Below are positions 50,116-60,922 of a stretch of DNA of 64,000 nt, piece by piece. The DNA comes from CBDFMR01 sp965249765 (GTDB lineage Bacteria; Bacteroidota; Bacteroidia; Chitinophagales; Saprospiraceae). The stretch lies in the NCBI GenBank assembly GCA_965249765.1, contig CBDFMR010000004.1, positions 346,443-410,442 of the forward strand, read 5' to 3'. The notes beneath the pieces are model-generated. The model saw nothing but the letters and a program-made list of their open reading frames with translations, was not told the origin of the DNA and ran no database searches. A program made the translations under genes and the position numbers. The stretch's first letter is position 1. Every line of letters begins with the position of its first letter.

Positions 50116-51589
50116 GTGATGGGCGTTTGCTGATGAGGAATAATCCGATCATGGTGAGCAGACCATTAAGTGCAATGATGGTAAAACCAAAAGTAAATCC
50201 ACTCATCCATTCCTTTGAGTGAGAATTAATAATATAAGAAAGAATGGGAGCCAGCAGACATACTGGGATAACCCACTTGTCACGTATCTGTCGTTTAGTT
50301 AATATTCCAAAGGCAAATAATCCAAGCAAAGGTCCATAGGTGTAACCCGCGGCGGTAAACAATTCATTGATTACAGCTCCTGCATTGAGCAACTTAGTAA
50401 GAACAATAACGATGAATAGAAGTACTGAGAACCCAATATGTACAAGAATTCTTTTTTTCTTTTTTACCTTTTCACTTCTCTCGTCATTTTCCATATCTAG
50501 GAAGTCGACACAGAAGGCAGTGGTGAGCGAGGTAAGAGCACTATCGGCACTGGAGTAGGCAGCGGCGATTAACCCTAGGACAAAGAATACACCTGCTACT
50601 GCCGGAAGATGATTGAGTGCTAGGGTAGGGAAGAGTTGATCGGTTTTTGTAGGTATGTCGATGCCGTATTGCTGAGCGTAGATGTACAACAAGGCTCCTA
50701 GGGATAGAAAGAGGAGATTGGCTGCCACGAGGATGATGCTGAAAGTGAATACGTTTTTCTGAGCATCACTCAGAGACCGACAGGTAAGGTTTTTCTGCAT
50801 CATGTCTTGGTCTAATCCTGTCATGACAAGAGCAATAAGAGCCCCACTTATAAATTGCTTAAAGAAATTATTGGGATCATTCCATCCCACATCAAAAAAC
50901 CACATGCGGGAGTACTCGCTTTCGCGAATGGTGGAAATTAATCCGCCTATGTCTAGGTCCATAGATCGTCCTATGAAATATATGGTGAGAATAACGGCCA
51001 CCAACATACATACGGTCTGCAGGGTGTCAGTGATGACAATGGTCTTAATACCACCAGAAAACGTATAGACCCATATGAGAGCTATCGTGATGAGGACGGT
51101 GAAATAAAATGAAATACCTAGAGGATCCATAAGGAACTTCTGAAGGACAATAGCCACCAAAAACAACCTGAAAGAAGCTCCTATTACACGTGACAAGAGA
51201 AAGTAAAATGATCCTGTTTTACGAGAGTAAAATCCAAAGCGTTGGCCCAGGTATCCATAGATCGATGTAAGATTGTATCGATAGTAGATGGGTAATAAAA
51301 CGGTGGCAATGGTGAAGTATCCCACAAGGTAGCCCAGCACCATCTGCATATACGAGAATGCGGTGTTGCTGCCATTCTGGCCTACGACACCAGGTATAGA
51401 GATAAAAGTGACTCCCGAGAGGCTGGCTCCTATCATGCCGATGGCTACGAGTAGCCAGGGTGAGTTTCTATTGGCTGAGAAAAAAGTATTGTTGTCCGCT
51501 CCCTTAGATGTCCATCGTGAGATGACGATCAATACACCAAAGTAAGCTATGACGATCGTTCCTATGATATGGGGTGATAGACTGCTCAA
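50099..51589 (-). CDS. Sodium:solute symporter family protein
   Basis: 496 residues, about 13 membrane helices of the SSS fold. Signatures: FFSANRNSPWLLVAIGMIGA, SLSGVTFISIPG, GLDQDMMQKNLTCRS and AYSSADSALTSLTTAF. Its stop overlaps murQ, so the likely cargo is a cell-wall sugar or related amino sugar; this is inference from context. Confidence 0.9.
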   Translation of the reverse strand: MSSLSPHIIGTIVIAYFGVLIVISRWTSKGADNNTFFSANRNSPWLLVAIGMIGASLSGVTFISIPGVVGQNGSNTAFSYMQMVLGYLVGYFTIATVLLPIYYRYNLTSIYGYLGQRFGFYSRKTGSFYFLLSRVIGASFRLFLVAIVLQKFLMDPLGISFYFTVLITIALIWVYTFSGGIKTIVITDTLQTVCMLVAVILTIYFIGRSMDLDIGGLISTIRESEYSRMWFFDVGWNDPNNFFKQFISGALIALVMTGLDQDMMQKNLTCRSLSDAQKNVFTFSIILVAANLLFLSLGALLYIYAQQYGIDIPTKTDQLFPTLALNHLPAVAGVFFVLGLIAAAYSSADSALTSLTTAFCVDFLDMENDERSEKVKKKKRILVHIGFSVLLFIVIVLTKLLNAGAVINELFTAAGYTYGPLLGLFAFGILTKRQIRDKWVIPVCLLAPILSYIINSHSKEWMSGFTFGFTIIALNGLLTMIGLFLISKRPSHGQDH

Positions 51590-51597
51590 GCTCTATG

Positions 51598-52251
51598 TCA
51601 GTCTTGTTCTTTACTTCCATAAGCTAGATCACCAGCGTCACCTAAGCCGGGAACGATGTAAGATTTAGCGGTAAGCTCTTGATCCTCGGCAAATACCCAC
51701 AGATGAGCATCAGGATATTCTCCCTGGATATATCTGAGACCGGGAGAGGAAGCGATGATGATCACGATGTGTGTGACCTTAGGGTCTCCAAGCGCACTGA
51801 GGGATTGAAGAGCTGCATCCATCGATGACCCAGTTGCTAGCATGGGATCACATAGAACCAGCGTCTTTCCCTCCAAGCGGGGACAGGTTGTATACTCAGA
51901 ACTTATCTCAAAAGTGCCATCCTTATGATGAGACCTATATGCTGCGATGAAGGCATTCTGAGCATAAGGAAACATATCTACCATGCCAGAATGCATAGGA
52001 AGACCAGCACGTAGTATTGTTGCCAAGACTAGGTTGTCATCAATGCATTTTCCAGGTGCGGTACCTAGCGGGGTTTCGATCTCTTCATCACGATAGGAGA
52101 GGGTCTTGCTTATTTCATAAGCGGCTATGCTTCCTAGCTTGCGCAAATTGGCTCTGAATCGAGCAGGATCAGCTTGCAAGTCAGATGACCTCAATTCACG
52201 AATAATATCCTGAATCAAAGAGTTATCCTTACCTAGATAATGTACTTTCAT
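51598..52251 (-). CDS. upp: Uracil phosphoribosyltransferase
   Basis: 217 residues. PRPP-binding loop LVLCDPMLATGSSMDAALQ and uracil-binding end YIVPGLGDAGDLAYG are clear. It converts uracil and PRPP to UMP. It starts 8 bp before the symporter gene begins, so the three genes may form an operon. Confidence 0.94.
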   Translation of the reverse strand: MKVHYLGKDNSLIQDIIRELRSSDLQADPARFRANLRKLGSIAAYEISKTLSYRDEEIETPLGTAPGKCIDDNLVLATILRAGLPMHSGMVDMFPYAQNAFIAAYRSHHKDGTFEISSEYTTCPRLEGKTLVLCDPMLATGSSMDAALQSLSALGDPKVTHIVIIIASSPGLRYIQGEYPDAHLWVFAEDQELTAKSYIVPGLGDAGDLAYGSKEQD

Positions 52252-52407
52252 CTTATTTAGATGATCTTTTGTGATCTCGAGGCTAATATACGAGATGTCA
52301 AGAAACCAATTCTTATCAATGTCAACTAAACAATCAACAACTCAACAATTCAATATGAGCACTCAACAATTTATTTTTTAACTTTATGAACAAGTAAGAT
52401 GTAGAAC

Positions 52408-53217
52408 ATGAGGCTATTAAGATTGGTGTTGTTGTTTTTTATTTTGATTCCCCTCCTGGGGAATGGACAGACTACCTTATTGCCAAAGCAAGTTGAAAAT
52501 AAAGGCTTAGGTATTATTTACAAAAGCGAATGGGCTTTTGATGCAAGAATTCACACCAATGGAATGGCGTTGGCCCTAAACTTTGGTGATATCAAGACTT
52601 ATTACAAGACACGGTATTACCAGTTTGAGATAGGTTATATCAAGGACTCGCGAGAGCGTAGACAAAACAACAATTTTTCTCTCAACCTCAATCAGACCTC
52701 TAAGTCTTACGCATATGGCAAACGTAATTCCCTCTTTGTATTACGAGCAGGTTTTGGTGAGAAGAGATACCTCTCAGAGAAAGAGAAGAAACGCGGTTTA
52801 GCCGTAGGGTGGAATTATGAAGTAGGACCCTCATTGGCATTACTCAAGCCTTATTATCTGGAGCTTATATATCCACTTGAGGGTGATCCTACAGGTGGTA
52901 TGATAGAGCTGCGTAGCGAGAAATATAAAGAAGAAAATGCCGAGGTGTTTCTAGATGAGAATCGCATATTTGGTTCGACAGGATTTTTCAATGGATTCGG
53001 TGAACTAAGCGTGGTTCCTGGTGTTCAGGCAAAGGCAGGCTTGCATTTTGCATTGGGAGCTTTTGATAAGTATGTCAAAGCTTTTGAAGTAGGCGTGATG
53101 GGAGATTTTTTTATAAAGAAAATACCGGTCATGGTCGAGACAAGAGATATAAGCAACAAGCCCTATTTTATTAATTTTTATATCAACATTCATCTAGGAA
53201 AGAGAAGCTATAAATAG
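52408..53217 (+). CDS. Outer-membrane beta-barrel-like protein upstream of lipA
   Basis: 269 residues with a signal peptide (LLRLVLLFFILIPLLGNGQ). Mature part has many amphipathic strands (RYYQFEIGYIKDSR, AVGWNYEVGPSLALLKPYYL, ending YFINFYINIHLGKR), typical of small outer-membrane barrels. It precedes lipA by 20 bp, an arrangement common in this phylum. Function unknown. Confidence 0.75.
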   Translation: MRLLRLVLLFFILIPLLGNGQTTLLPKQVENKGLGIIYKSEWAFDARIHTNGMALALNFGDIKTYYKTRYYQFEIGYIKDSRERRQNNNFSLNLNQTSKSYAYGKRNSLFVLRAGFGEKRYLSEKEKKRGLAVGWNYEVGPSLALLKPYYLELIYPLEGDPTGGMIELRSEKYKEENAEVFLDENRIFGSTGFFNGFGELSVVPGVQAKAGLHFALGAFDKYVKAFEVGVMGDFFIKKIPVMVETRDISNKPYFINFYINIHLGKRSYK

Positions 53218-53237
53218 TCCAAAAATAGTAGAGTGCA

Positions 53238-54110
53238 TTGCTAGACTTGCCCGTTGTAAATCAAGAAAAGAATAGAAACCGAAAGCCTCGTTGGCTTCGG
53301 GTAAAGTTGCCTATAGGCGAGGATTATCGTCGTGTCCGCAATCTCGTGGATCAATATCAGCTCCACACTATATGCCAGAGTGGTAACTGTCCCAATATGG
53401 GCGAGTGTTGGGGAGCAGGGACGGCTACATTCATGATTTTGGGGAATGTATGTACAAGAAGTTGTTCTTTCTGTGCTGTAAAAACAGGAAGACCACCAGA
53501 GTATGATGAGGACGAACCGCGACGTGTAGCTGAAGCCATCCGACTCATGGAAGTGAAGCATGCTGTCATCACATCGGTCAACAGAGATGAACTGAAGGAT
53601 CGTGGCGCCGAGATCTGGTACCGTACCGTTGTAGAAGTAAAAGATCAGTCACCTGATACTACGATCGAGACGCTGATCCCTGACGTCAAATCCAGTTGGG
53701 ATGCTTTGTATCGAATGATAGAAGGCGGACAGGAGATAGTATCTCACAACATAGAGACGGTCGAGGATCTTTACCGTATGGTAAGACCTCAGGCAAAATA
53801 CCAGCGGTCGTTGGACCAGATAAAACTGACCAAGGAAGCAGGTTGCCGTACCAAATCTGGTATTATGGTGGGTCTTGGGGAGACAAGAGATCAAGTTTTC
53901 AAGACCATGGACGACCTAGCAGTACATGGATGTGATGTGCTCACCATCGGGCAATACCTGCAGCCTACCAAGATGCACCTTGCTGTGGAGGAGTACGTTC
54001 ACCCCGACCTCTTTGCCGAGTATAAGGAGGTGGGAATGACTAAGGGATTTGACTACGTAGAAAGTGGTCCATTGGTCAGATCGAGTTATCATGCCGAGCG
54101 TCATTTATAG
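53238..54110 (+). CDS. lipA: Lipoyl synthase
   Basis: 290 residues, radical-SAM enzyme that inserts sulfur into octanoyl groups to make lipoate. Auxiliary cluster cysteines Cys46, Cys51 and Cys57 (CQSGNCPNMGEC) and the radical-SAM triad Cys72, Cys76, Cys79 (CTRSCSFC). The C-terminal VESGPLVRSSYHAE motif is present. TTG at 53238 is the likely start. Confidence 0.95.
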   Translation: MLDLPVVNQEKNRNRKPRWLRVKLPIGEDYRRVRNLVDQYQLHTICQSGNCPNMGECWGAGTATFMILGNVCTRSCSFCAVKTGRPPEYDEDEPRRVAEAIRLMEVKHAVITSVNRDELKDRGAEIWYRTVVEVKDQSPDTTIETLIPDVKSSWDALYRMIEGGQEIVSHNIETVEDLYRMVRPQAKYQRSLDQIKLTKEAGCRTKSGIMVGLGETRDQVFKTMDDLAVHGCDVLTIGQYLQPTKMHLAVEEYVHPDLFAEYKEVGMTKGFDYVESGPLVRSSYHAERHL

Positions 54111-54234
54111 CCTAGGTTATGATTCATGCCTAATAATTATTCCCTTTGCCTAAATAATACAGGCTTGATTTCGTTATTATTTTGTTAATCTGTCTAATAA
54201 GAGCTTATTCTTTGAGCCCGTTTGTTAATCTTTA

Positions 54235-54419
54235 GGGTACCTCTATTTACTACTGAATTAAGTTGAAATTAAATTATTTTGGCTTTAGACAAGGCAAATT
54301 GAGGGAACATAGCCCTTTGCTATTCGACTGAAATTTAACGAAGTATGAAGTCAAAAAAATTAATTAGAAATCTCATTGGGATTTTGTTCAACTAGTGAAT
54401 GGGGTATATAGAGGTACCC
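54235..54419. mobile_element. MITE-like element, 185 bp
   Basis: Terminal inverted repeats GGGTACCTCTATTTAC and GGGTACCTCTATATAC (right end reversed), one mismatch in 16. TTTA flanks both ends (54231-54234 and 54420-54423), a 4-bp target duplication. No ORF. It ends 36 bp before the TonB-dependent receptor start, so it probably contains or overlaps its promoter. Confidence 0.75.
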
Positions 54420-54458
54420 TTTAGACTCTTAGCAATGTAATTACGTAAAATCAGTGCT

Positions 54459-57284
54459 GTGAAGAATATTTTATTCGTTGTTCTCCTTGTGATAATAGGA
54501 GGTAGGGGAATTGGCCAGACTAGCCTTAAGTATGATATAAAGGGCATTGTCCAAGATACTCTGGAAAACCCCCTCATTGCCGCCACAGTCCTTTTGCTAG
54601 AGAAATCTGATTCTACACTCGTAGACTTTACACGTACAGAGCTTGATGGATCTTTCAAGATTAAGGATGTAAAGCCGGGAAATCATTTAATCAAAGTGAC
54701 TTACGTAGGTTATGTACCCCTGACTACGAATGCAAGCGCTCATGACGGAAAAGATTTAGATATGGGGCAGCTGCAACTGCGGGAGATAGCAAGTGAACTA
54801 ATGGAAGTGATCATCAAAGCAGCGCGTGCTCCTATGAAAATGAGAGGAGATACAATAGAATATGATGCTTCGACATTTGTCGTGCCTGAGGGTTCCTCAG
54901 TGGAGGATCTTCTACGCAGACTACCCGGGATTGAGGTGGAACAAGATGGTTCCATTGTCTCTGATGGAAAGACCGTAGATAAGGTGACTGTCGAGGGCAA
55001 GATTTTTTTTGGTGCTGACCCCAAGGCTGCAACAAAGAACTTACCTGCAGAGAGCATATCCAAGGTGCAGGTATTTGATACTAAGTCCGAGGAAGATAAA
55101 ATCACAGGAAGTACTACCGAGTCGGACACAAAAACGATGAACCTTGATCTCAAAGAAGGATTTAAAAGTGGAGGATTTGGAAAGGTAGTAGCTGGGCTCG
55201 GCACCGAGAGTACTGCCGAGGTGAAGGGAAACTATAATAAGTTCAATGATAAAATACAGTTCAGTATCGTGGGCGTAGGAAACAACACTGGACGCAATGG
55301 TCTCAACTGGGACGATTATCAAGATTTTATGGGTTCCAATTCATGGAATTTTGGCGAGGGAACAGAGTATGGATTTGGAGGACGTGGTGGCTCTTATAGC
55401 ATGTCATTCGGCGGTGGAGATGATGATATCGAATCTAGCATTCAGAGTATATTTTTTGGCAATTACAACAGTGGCGGTTTCCCCCAAAACTACAATGGAG
55501 GAATTAATTTTAATTATGATCATAACAAGAATAAACTCAGTTCGGTATATTACTACAATCAAGCGAGTCTAGATAAAAGCACGGAGTCCAAGAGCAAGAA
55601 TTTTTATGATGACTTTGTTACAACAAGCGATTCTCAGACTGATGATAGTGATGAGTCAGATGGTCATCGTGCTGAAGTTATCTTCGAGAAAGAAATTGAT
55701 TCACTGAATACAATCGTGATATCAGGAGACTTGGCAGCTGTCAATATTTTTAATACCAATAATGGAAATAACTCCCTGACGAGGAACGGAAGCCTTACGA
55801 CGTCCAATGAATTTAATAATACGCTCGATACGGATGGTTACTTGGTGAATGGCGAAGTAATCTATCGTAAGAAGTTCATGAAGCCAGGAAGAAGAATGGG
55901 TGTCAATGCATCGTATCTCTATACTGAGCTTGACAGAATTGGGGACCAGCAGTCACTCATTACTTTTCATGCTGACAACAGCACAAATGAATTGGATCAG
56001 CGCACCGATAACCTGGCCACAAAGAATGTAGTCAAGGCCAATGCTCTTTTTGTAGAACCCCTGTCAAGTAGATTCTTTCTACAGACGTTTTACAATTTCA
56101 GTCAGAGAATAGAAGATGGGGATCGCAATGTCAATGACATATCAGAATCCGGGAACGGGGTTCTCAATGAGTTCCTTAGTCGGAAATATAACAACGAGTT
56201 GTCCAAAAACAGGATAGGATCATCTATTAGGTATTCATACAATGGTCTCAATGCCTCGATAGGAATGGCATATCTTACCTATAACCTGCTAGGCGATTAC
56301 AACACCAAAGGAAACAACCCGACTACCAGCATGGTTGATAAGGATTTCGACCGATGGATACCCAATGTGAGCTTTAGCATGTCACCAGTCAGGAATTCTC
56401 ATCTGTCACTTTCTTATTCTTTGGGCATTGCAGAGCCATCGATCAACAATCTCCAGGCCATTGTCGACAATAGAAATCCATTATACTTGAGAGAAGGCAA
56501 TCCCGATCTGATTCCTAGTTCTAAGCATACCATATCCACTAATTATCGTATGAACTTTCCGGCAAGTGCCATGAGGTTCAATATAAGTGCATCGTATAGA
56601 TATCTGGAAGATCAGATAATTAGCGAGCGTACTATAGACGATAATTTGATTACAACTACACGCCCTATAAATTATTCCGGAGGACGACGATACTCATTAT
56701 GGTCAAGCCTCAATGTGCCCATAGTCAGAAATAAACTGTCCATAAGGACTGGGTTGAGTGGAAATGTTAATCGAAGTTTTGCCTTTGTCAATGATGTAAA
56801 AAATGAAACCAATACAACTGGGTTGAGACCCAATGTTACTCTAAATATCACACCGACTCAGGATTTCTCAATTTATCTGTCAGGTAACTACAACACTACT
56901 CATACTGAGTATGATATTTCTACGAGTGAAGATCAAACCACAAAAAATTATGGCTACAACCTAGAGTTGAATGCCAAGACGATTTTGGGTTTGTACGTTA
57001 ATTCCAATTTCAATTTTAGTAAATACGTTAATGATCGATTTGATTTGGATCAGGATATTTCCATTCTCAATGCTTCTATTTACAGGCAGTTTTTGCCAGG
57101 CAATGTATTGGAAGCACGAGTTTCTGTCTATGACGCACTAAATGAAAACCTAAATGTGTCTCAGTATGCTGCTGGCAATAGTGTCTACGAATCGCGTACC
57201 AATGCACTCGGAAGGTATATCATGTTTAGTCTAGCATACAACATACGGGGTATGAAAGCAAAAACCAAAAGAGGGAGGTGGTAG
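54459..57284 (+). CDS. TonB-dependent receptor / outer-membrane beta-barrel protein
   Basis: 941 residues, GTG start. Signal peptide (LFVVLLVIIGGRGIGQ), carboxypeptidase-regulatory-like domain (residues ~27-105, TELDGSFKIKDVKPGNH), plug domain with EDLLRRLPGIEVEQDGSI (~145-230) and a long C-terminal barrel ending in an aromatic strand region (MFSLAYNIRG). It probably imports peptides, metals or another bulky ligand. The next gene is a GLPGLI-family protein, a frequent neighbour. Confidence 0.87.
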   Translation: MKNILFVVLLVIIGGRGIGQTSLKYDIKGIVQDTLENPLIAATVLLLEKSDSTLVDFTRTELDGSFKIKDVKPGNHLIKVTYVGYVPLTTNASAHDGKDLDMGQLQLREIASELMEVIIKAARAPMKMRGDTIEYDASTFVVPEGSSVEDLLRRLPGIEVEQDGSIVSDGKTVDKVTVEGKIFFGADPKAATKNLPAESISKVQVFDTKSEEDKITGSTTESDTKTMNLDLKEGFKSGGFGKVVAGLGTESTAEVKGNYNKFNDKIQFSIVGVGNNTGRNGLNWDDYQDFMGSNSWNFGEGTEYGFGGRGGSYSMSFGGGDDDIESSIQSIFFGNYNSGGFPQNYNGGINFNYDHNKNKLSSVYYYNQASLDKSTESKSKNFYDDFVTTSDSQTDDSDESDGHRAEVIFEKEIDSLNTIVISGDLAAVNIFNTNNGNNSLTRNGSLTTSNEFNNTLDTDGYLVNGEVIYRKKFMKPGRRMGVNASYLYTELDRIGDQQSLITFHADNSTNELDQRTDNLATKNVVKANALFVEPLSSRFFLQTFYNFSQRIEDGDRNVNDISESGNGVLNEFLSRKYNNELSKNRIGSSIRYSYNGLNASIGMAYLTYNLLGDYNTKGNNPTTSMVDKDFDRWIPNVSFSMSPVRNSHLSLSYSLGIAEPSINNLQAIVDNRNPLYLREGNPDLIPSSKHTISTNYRMNFPASAMRFNISASYRYLEDQIISERTIDDNLITTTRPINYSGGRRYSLWSSLNVPIVRNKLSIRTGLSGNVNRSFAFVNDVKNETNTTGLRPNVTLNITPTQDFSIYLSGNYNTTHTEYDISTSEDQTTKNYGYNLELNAKTILGLYVNSNFNFSKYVNDRFDLDQDISILNASIYRQFLPGNVLEARVSVYDALNENLNVSQYAAGNSVYESRTNALGRYIMFSLAYNIRGMKAKTKRGRW

Positions 57285-57576
57285 ATTTTTTAATGAACCA
57301 TTTAGACGGATTTATAATTTGATATAACGATGAATTTAAAAAGCACCTTAGTCACGATTGCACTTACAATTATATCCCTTTCGGGATTTTCTCAGAGTGT
57401 CAGTGGAAATATTGTTTTCGAGCGTAGAACATATTGGATAGAAATTATGTCAAAACTTCCCTTTGTTACCCAGGAAGATATAGATAGAGACCGTCTGACA
57501 TGGGGAAAGAATCAGGGTAGGCCACAAGAGCATATCTTGCATTTCAATGACGATAAGAGTATGTACACCTTGGTCG

Positions 57577-57963
57577 AAAAACCCAACGATCACGGATATT
57601 CTTGGAAGCGAGATAAGTTTTTAATAGTGCGTGATCACAATAATCGGATGTCTAATGACCAGATAGATCTATTAACCTGAGTTCGATATTAAAAAATCAT
57701 TAATTGATCAGAATTCGAATGTTCGAATTGGTACATTTTGATAGAAGGTTTTTTGGGGAGGAAAGAGTAAGCAATAATACCAGCGAGCATATTGTTAAGG
57801 AAGTTATGAAAGGTCCTATGCCTAGAGTGTTCAATCATGCAAATATTTTTTAATTGGTCATTGATTGTTTCAATAATAGATCTCTTGCGCACATGATTTT
57901 ATCATAAAGTGGCATAAGAGAGTTTTTCATAATTTTCTCACGCCAGTAATGAGGTGAATTCCA
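57577..57963 (+). repeat. Left 387-bp direct repeat flanking the IS1634-family element
   Basis: Same length and sequence, with a few one-base differences, as 59781-60167. It holds 98 bp of the GLPGLI gene and the first 289 bp of the IS982 copy. This is interpreted as a long target duplication. Confidence 0.85.
57675..57963 (-). mobile_element. Partial IS982 copy (part of the duplicated target)
   Basis: ACCTGAGTTCG end plus the C-terminal coding part of the transposase (LYDKIMLRKRSIIETINDQL region). It stops where the IS1634-type element begins. Confidence 0.85.
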
Positions 57964-59780
57964 CTTGACTTTGACACTTGTATGAGAGAAATCGTCTGAA
58001 ACCCTTGCAGGGTAAGGGTTTAGTTTTTTTATAGTGTAAATTGTATTGCGAAGACAGTTGTTTTTCTAAGAAATTATTAATATAATGTAGTTATTATGGC
58101 TACAATTCGTATTGATAAAAAGAAGTCCGACACTATATGAGTCTGATTCATTCCTATCGCGATGAAAACGGCGTTGCGCGAATGAAAACCCTAGCCAATT
58201 TGGGCAAGGCAGAGGACTATAACCCTGAGACACTTAAGAAAATGGGATCCAGGCTGTACGCTCTAGGGGGTGGCAATCCCTTAGACTTGATGGGTACTGA
58301 GGTGGAGGAAGTGGGCAGGTTCAATTTTGGTTATGTGCAATTAGTTGACAGCGTGCTGCACACATTTAAGCTGGACCAGGTCTTTGCCAGAATAAAAAGA
58401 AAGCACCACCTGACCTTTGATTTATACGAAGCGGTGTTGCTGATGTTGGTCGAGCGCTTTAATGTTCCCAACAGTAAACTGGCTAATTATCACAATCAGG
58501 CTGAATATTACTCGGTACAAGACATAAAACTCCATTGGTTGTACCGTGCCTTGGATAAGCTGGACCAATATAGCCACGCCATACAGCAAAGTATATATAT
58601 GACCGGTCGCAATTTATTCAATCAAAAATTAGATATTGTTTTTTATGATGTAACGACTTTTTATTTTGATAGTGATGTAGAACAAGAAAACACATTAAGA
58701 AAAAAGGATACTCCAAGGATGGTAAAATAGGAAAGACTCAAGTGGTATTAGGAATGCTCATGATCGTAACAAGCAACCGGTGGCCTATCATATATTCGAG
58801 GGAAACACTGCCGAAGTCAAGACGATAAGTAAAATACTGGAACAGGTAAAAAAGCAATATAGTATCGACAAGGTCATCGTAGTAGCTGACCGAGCCATGT
58901 TATCAGAACAAAACATTGACCTGATCAGTGGGCAAATGGACTTTCCATTCATATTTGGTGAAAAGCTAAAAATGATGAAAACGCCCGCCAAAGAAGCATT
59001 GGTAGATAAGAGCCGCTATAACAATGAATGGGTGTATCAAAAAGATGGAAAACCAATAAAGCTAAATACACTACACTAATGTACCAGGGACGGAAAGTGA
59101 TCTGCACCTACAGTGAAAAAGGGCACGCAAAGACGTCATGAAAGAGAAAAACGCCTAATAAAGGCACAGTACTTCATGGACAACCCTTCCCAGTTAAAAA
59201 AGAAAGCCTCTTACCATTACTTGAACAAAACGGGCAAGGACAGCTACCAGCTCAACGAAAAAAAGATCAAGCAGGACCAAATGTACGATGGCTTTTTAGC
59301 CATCAGTACCAATGTAGACAACTTGAGTGTTGTGCAAATATTAGATCAATACCGTCACTTATTTTAATCGAACAAGGCTTTAGAACCATGAAAAGCATCT
59401 TGGAAGTCAGACCAATGTTTCATTGGACAGACAAAAGAATCCGCGGCCACATTGCTATGTGCTTTATGGCCTTGGCACTATTAAGACATGTCGAGATCAG
59501 ACTTGAGAAAAACAAAACACCGCTCTCAGAGCTTACCATTCTAAAAACACTCGACAGGATGCAGTCTAGCAAGATTACCCAAGATGGAAAGGACTTTTAC
59601 CTACGCAGTGCTATGGATTCAAACCAACAAGTACTGATAGATAAATTCAAATTGAAAAAAATCAAACCCCTCAATTACAACAGCCTGACAATCAGATAGT
59701 TATAGACAACGTATTGCGAAAACGAAAAACTTAACTGCTTGATAATCAAATGCTTATGGCTAAAACGTGTCAAAGTCAAG
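57964..59780 (+). mobile_element. IS1634-family element
   Basis: 1817 bp with 14-bp terminal repeats CTTGACTTTGACAC at both ends (right end reversed). It is flanked by 387-bp direct repeats. Long, variable target duplications are a known feature of IS1634. Confidence 0.85.
58096..59699 (+). pseudogene. IS1634-family transposase, frameshifted
   Basis: Begins MATIRIDKKKSDT at 58096. Pieces in successive frames: YRDENGVARMKTLANLGKA, IVFYDVTTFYFDSD with the first Asp, VIVVADRAMLSEQNI with the second, and HWTDKRIRGHIAMCFMAL near the end. At least four one-base deletions (for example A-run at ~58700, ATGGATCG read as ATGATCG at ~58760) break the frame. All are compatible with homopolymer undercalls. 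Confidence 0.82.
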
Positions 59781-60167
59781 AAAAACCCAACGATCACGGA
59801 TATTCTTGGAAGCGAGATAAGTTTTTAATAGTGCGTGATCACAATAATCGTATGTCTAATGACCAGATAGATCTATTAACCTGAGTTCGATATTAAAAAA
59901 TCATTAATTGATCAGAATTCGAATGTTCGAATTGGTACATTTTGATAGAAGGTTTTTTGGGAGGAAAGAGTAAGCAATAATACCAGCGAGCATATTGTTA
60001 AGGAAGTTATGAAAGGTCCTATGCCTAGAGTGTTCAATCATGCAAATATTTTTTAATTGGTCATTGATTGTTTCAATAATAGATCTCTTGCGCAACATGA
60101 TTTTATCATAAAGTGGCATAAGAGAGTTTTCATATTTTTTCTCACGCCAGTAATGAGGTGAATTCCA
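59781..60167 (+). repeat. Right 387-bp direct repeat flanking the IS1634-family element
   Basis: Copy of 57577-57963; begins AAAAACCCAACG directly after the IS end and ends GAATTCCA, after which the IS982 copy continues. Confidence 0.85.
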
Positions 60168-60922
60168 TTACAGAATAGTACTTCGCTTAGTTTTTTACTT
60201 ACATAACCTTTATCTCCATAAAGCTTTCCCCAAATACGTTTTAGAAGATTTTTTTCAAAGGCGAACGATCATCAATATTACCTTGAGTAATCTGAAAATC
60301 AATGATTTGTCCGATTTCATTGACAATAATATGAAGCTTAAACCCGTAAAAAATATCCCATGGTAGATTTTCCTCTTGCGGCAATTCCATCGAATACTTT
60401 GTGATTAAAAATCCGTTTGTTTTTACAAACTCTGATAGGGGTAGAATCTACAAATGAAATACCAGTACATTGTCCAAGCGTACAAGTTTTAGCAAATATA
60501 GCCATGGGCAACAATGCTTTTTTTTGCAATTCCACAAAACGATTATAAGAAACCAATGAGGGAAATTCTTGGGATAAATGACGCACTAAATATTGATTGT
60601 AGAACCACTTAAAACATCTGACTCCGCTGAGTTGAAAAAGTATCATGATAGTCATTACTTCAGAAGTCGAAAGCTTAGGTTTACGTTTGGGCTTCTTACC
60701 AATGCTTCGTTGATCCAAATGAGTTTGAAATTCTTTCATAAACTCATCGACAACACAGAAAATATCAGTAATTTGTTCTTTAAGAATCATAGGGAATATG
60801 CTTGTTAATTAATTGATTGTCAATCATTAAGATACAGCTATTCCCTATTTTAATCAAATAAATATCAATAATTTATAATATATTATTCACTGTATGTCAA
60901 ACAGTTAATAATCGAACTCAGG
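59879..60922 (-). mobile_element. IS982-family element in the GLPGLI gene
   Basis: Ends ACCTGAGTTCG / CGAACTCAGGT; 1044 bp. TATTA stands on both sides (59874-59878 and 60923-60927), a 5-bp target duplication inside the GLPGLI frame. Confidence 0.87.
59904..60790 (-). pseudogene. IS982-family transposase, frameshifted
   Basis: N-terminal part (TDIFCVVDEFMKEF, then ISFVDSTPIRVCKNKRIFNH with the first Asp) from 60790 to about 60338, then frames change; the C-terminal part (LRKRSIIETINDQLKNICMI) lies at 60119-59904. At least two indels. Confidence 0.8.
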
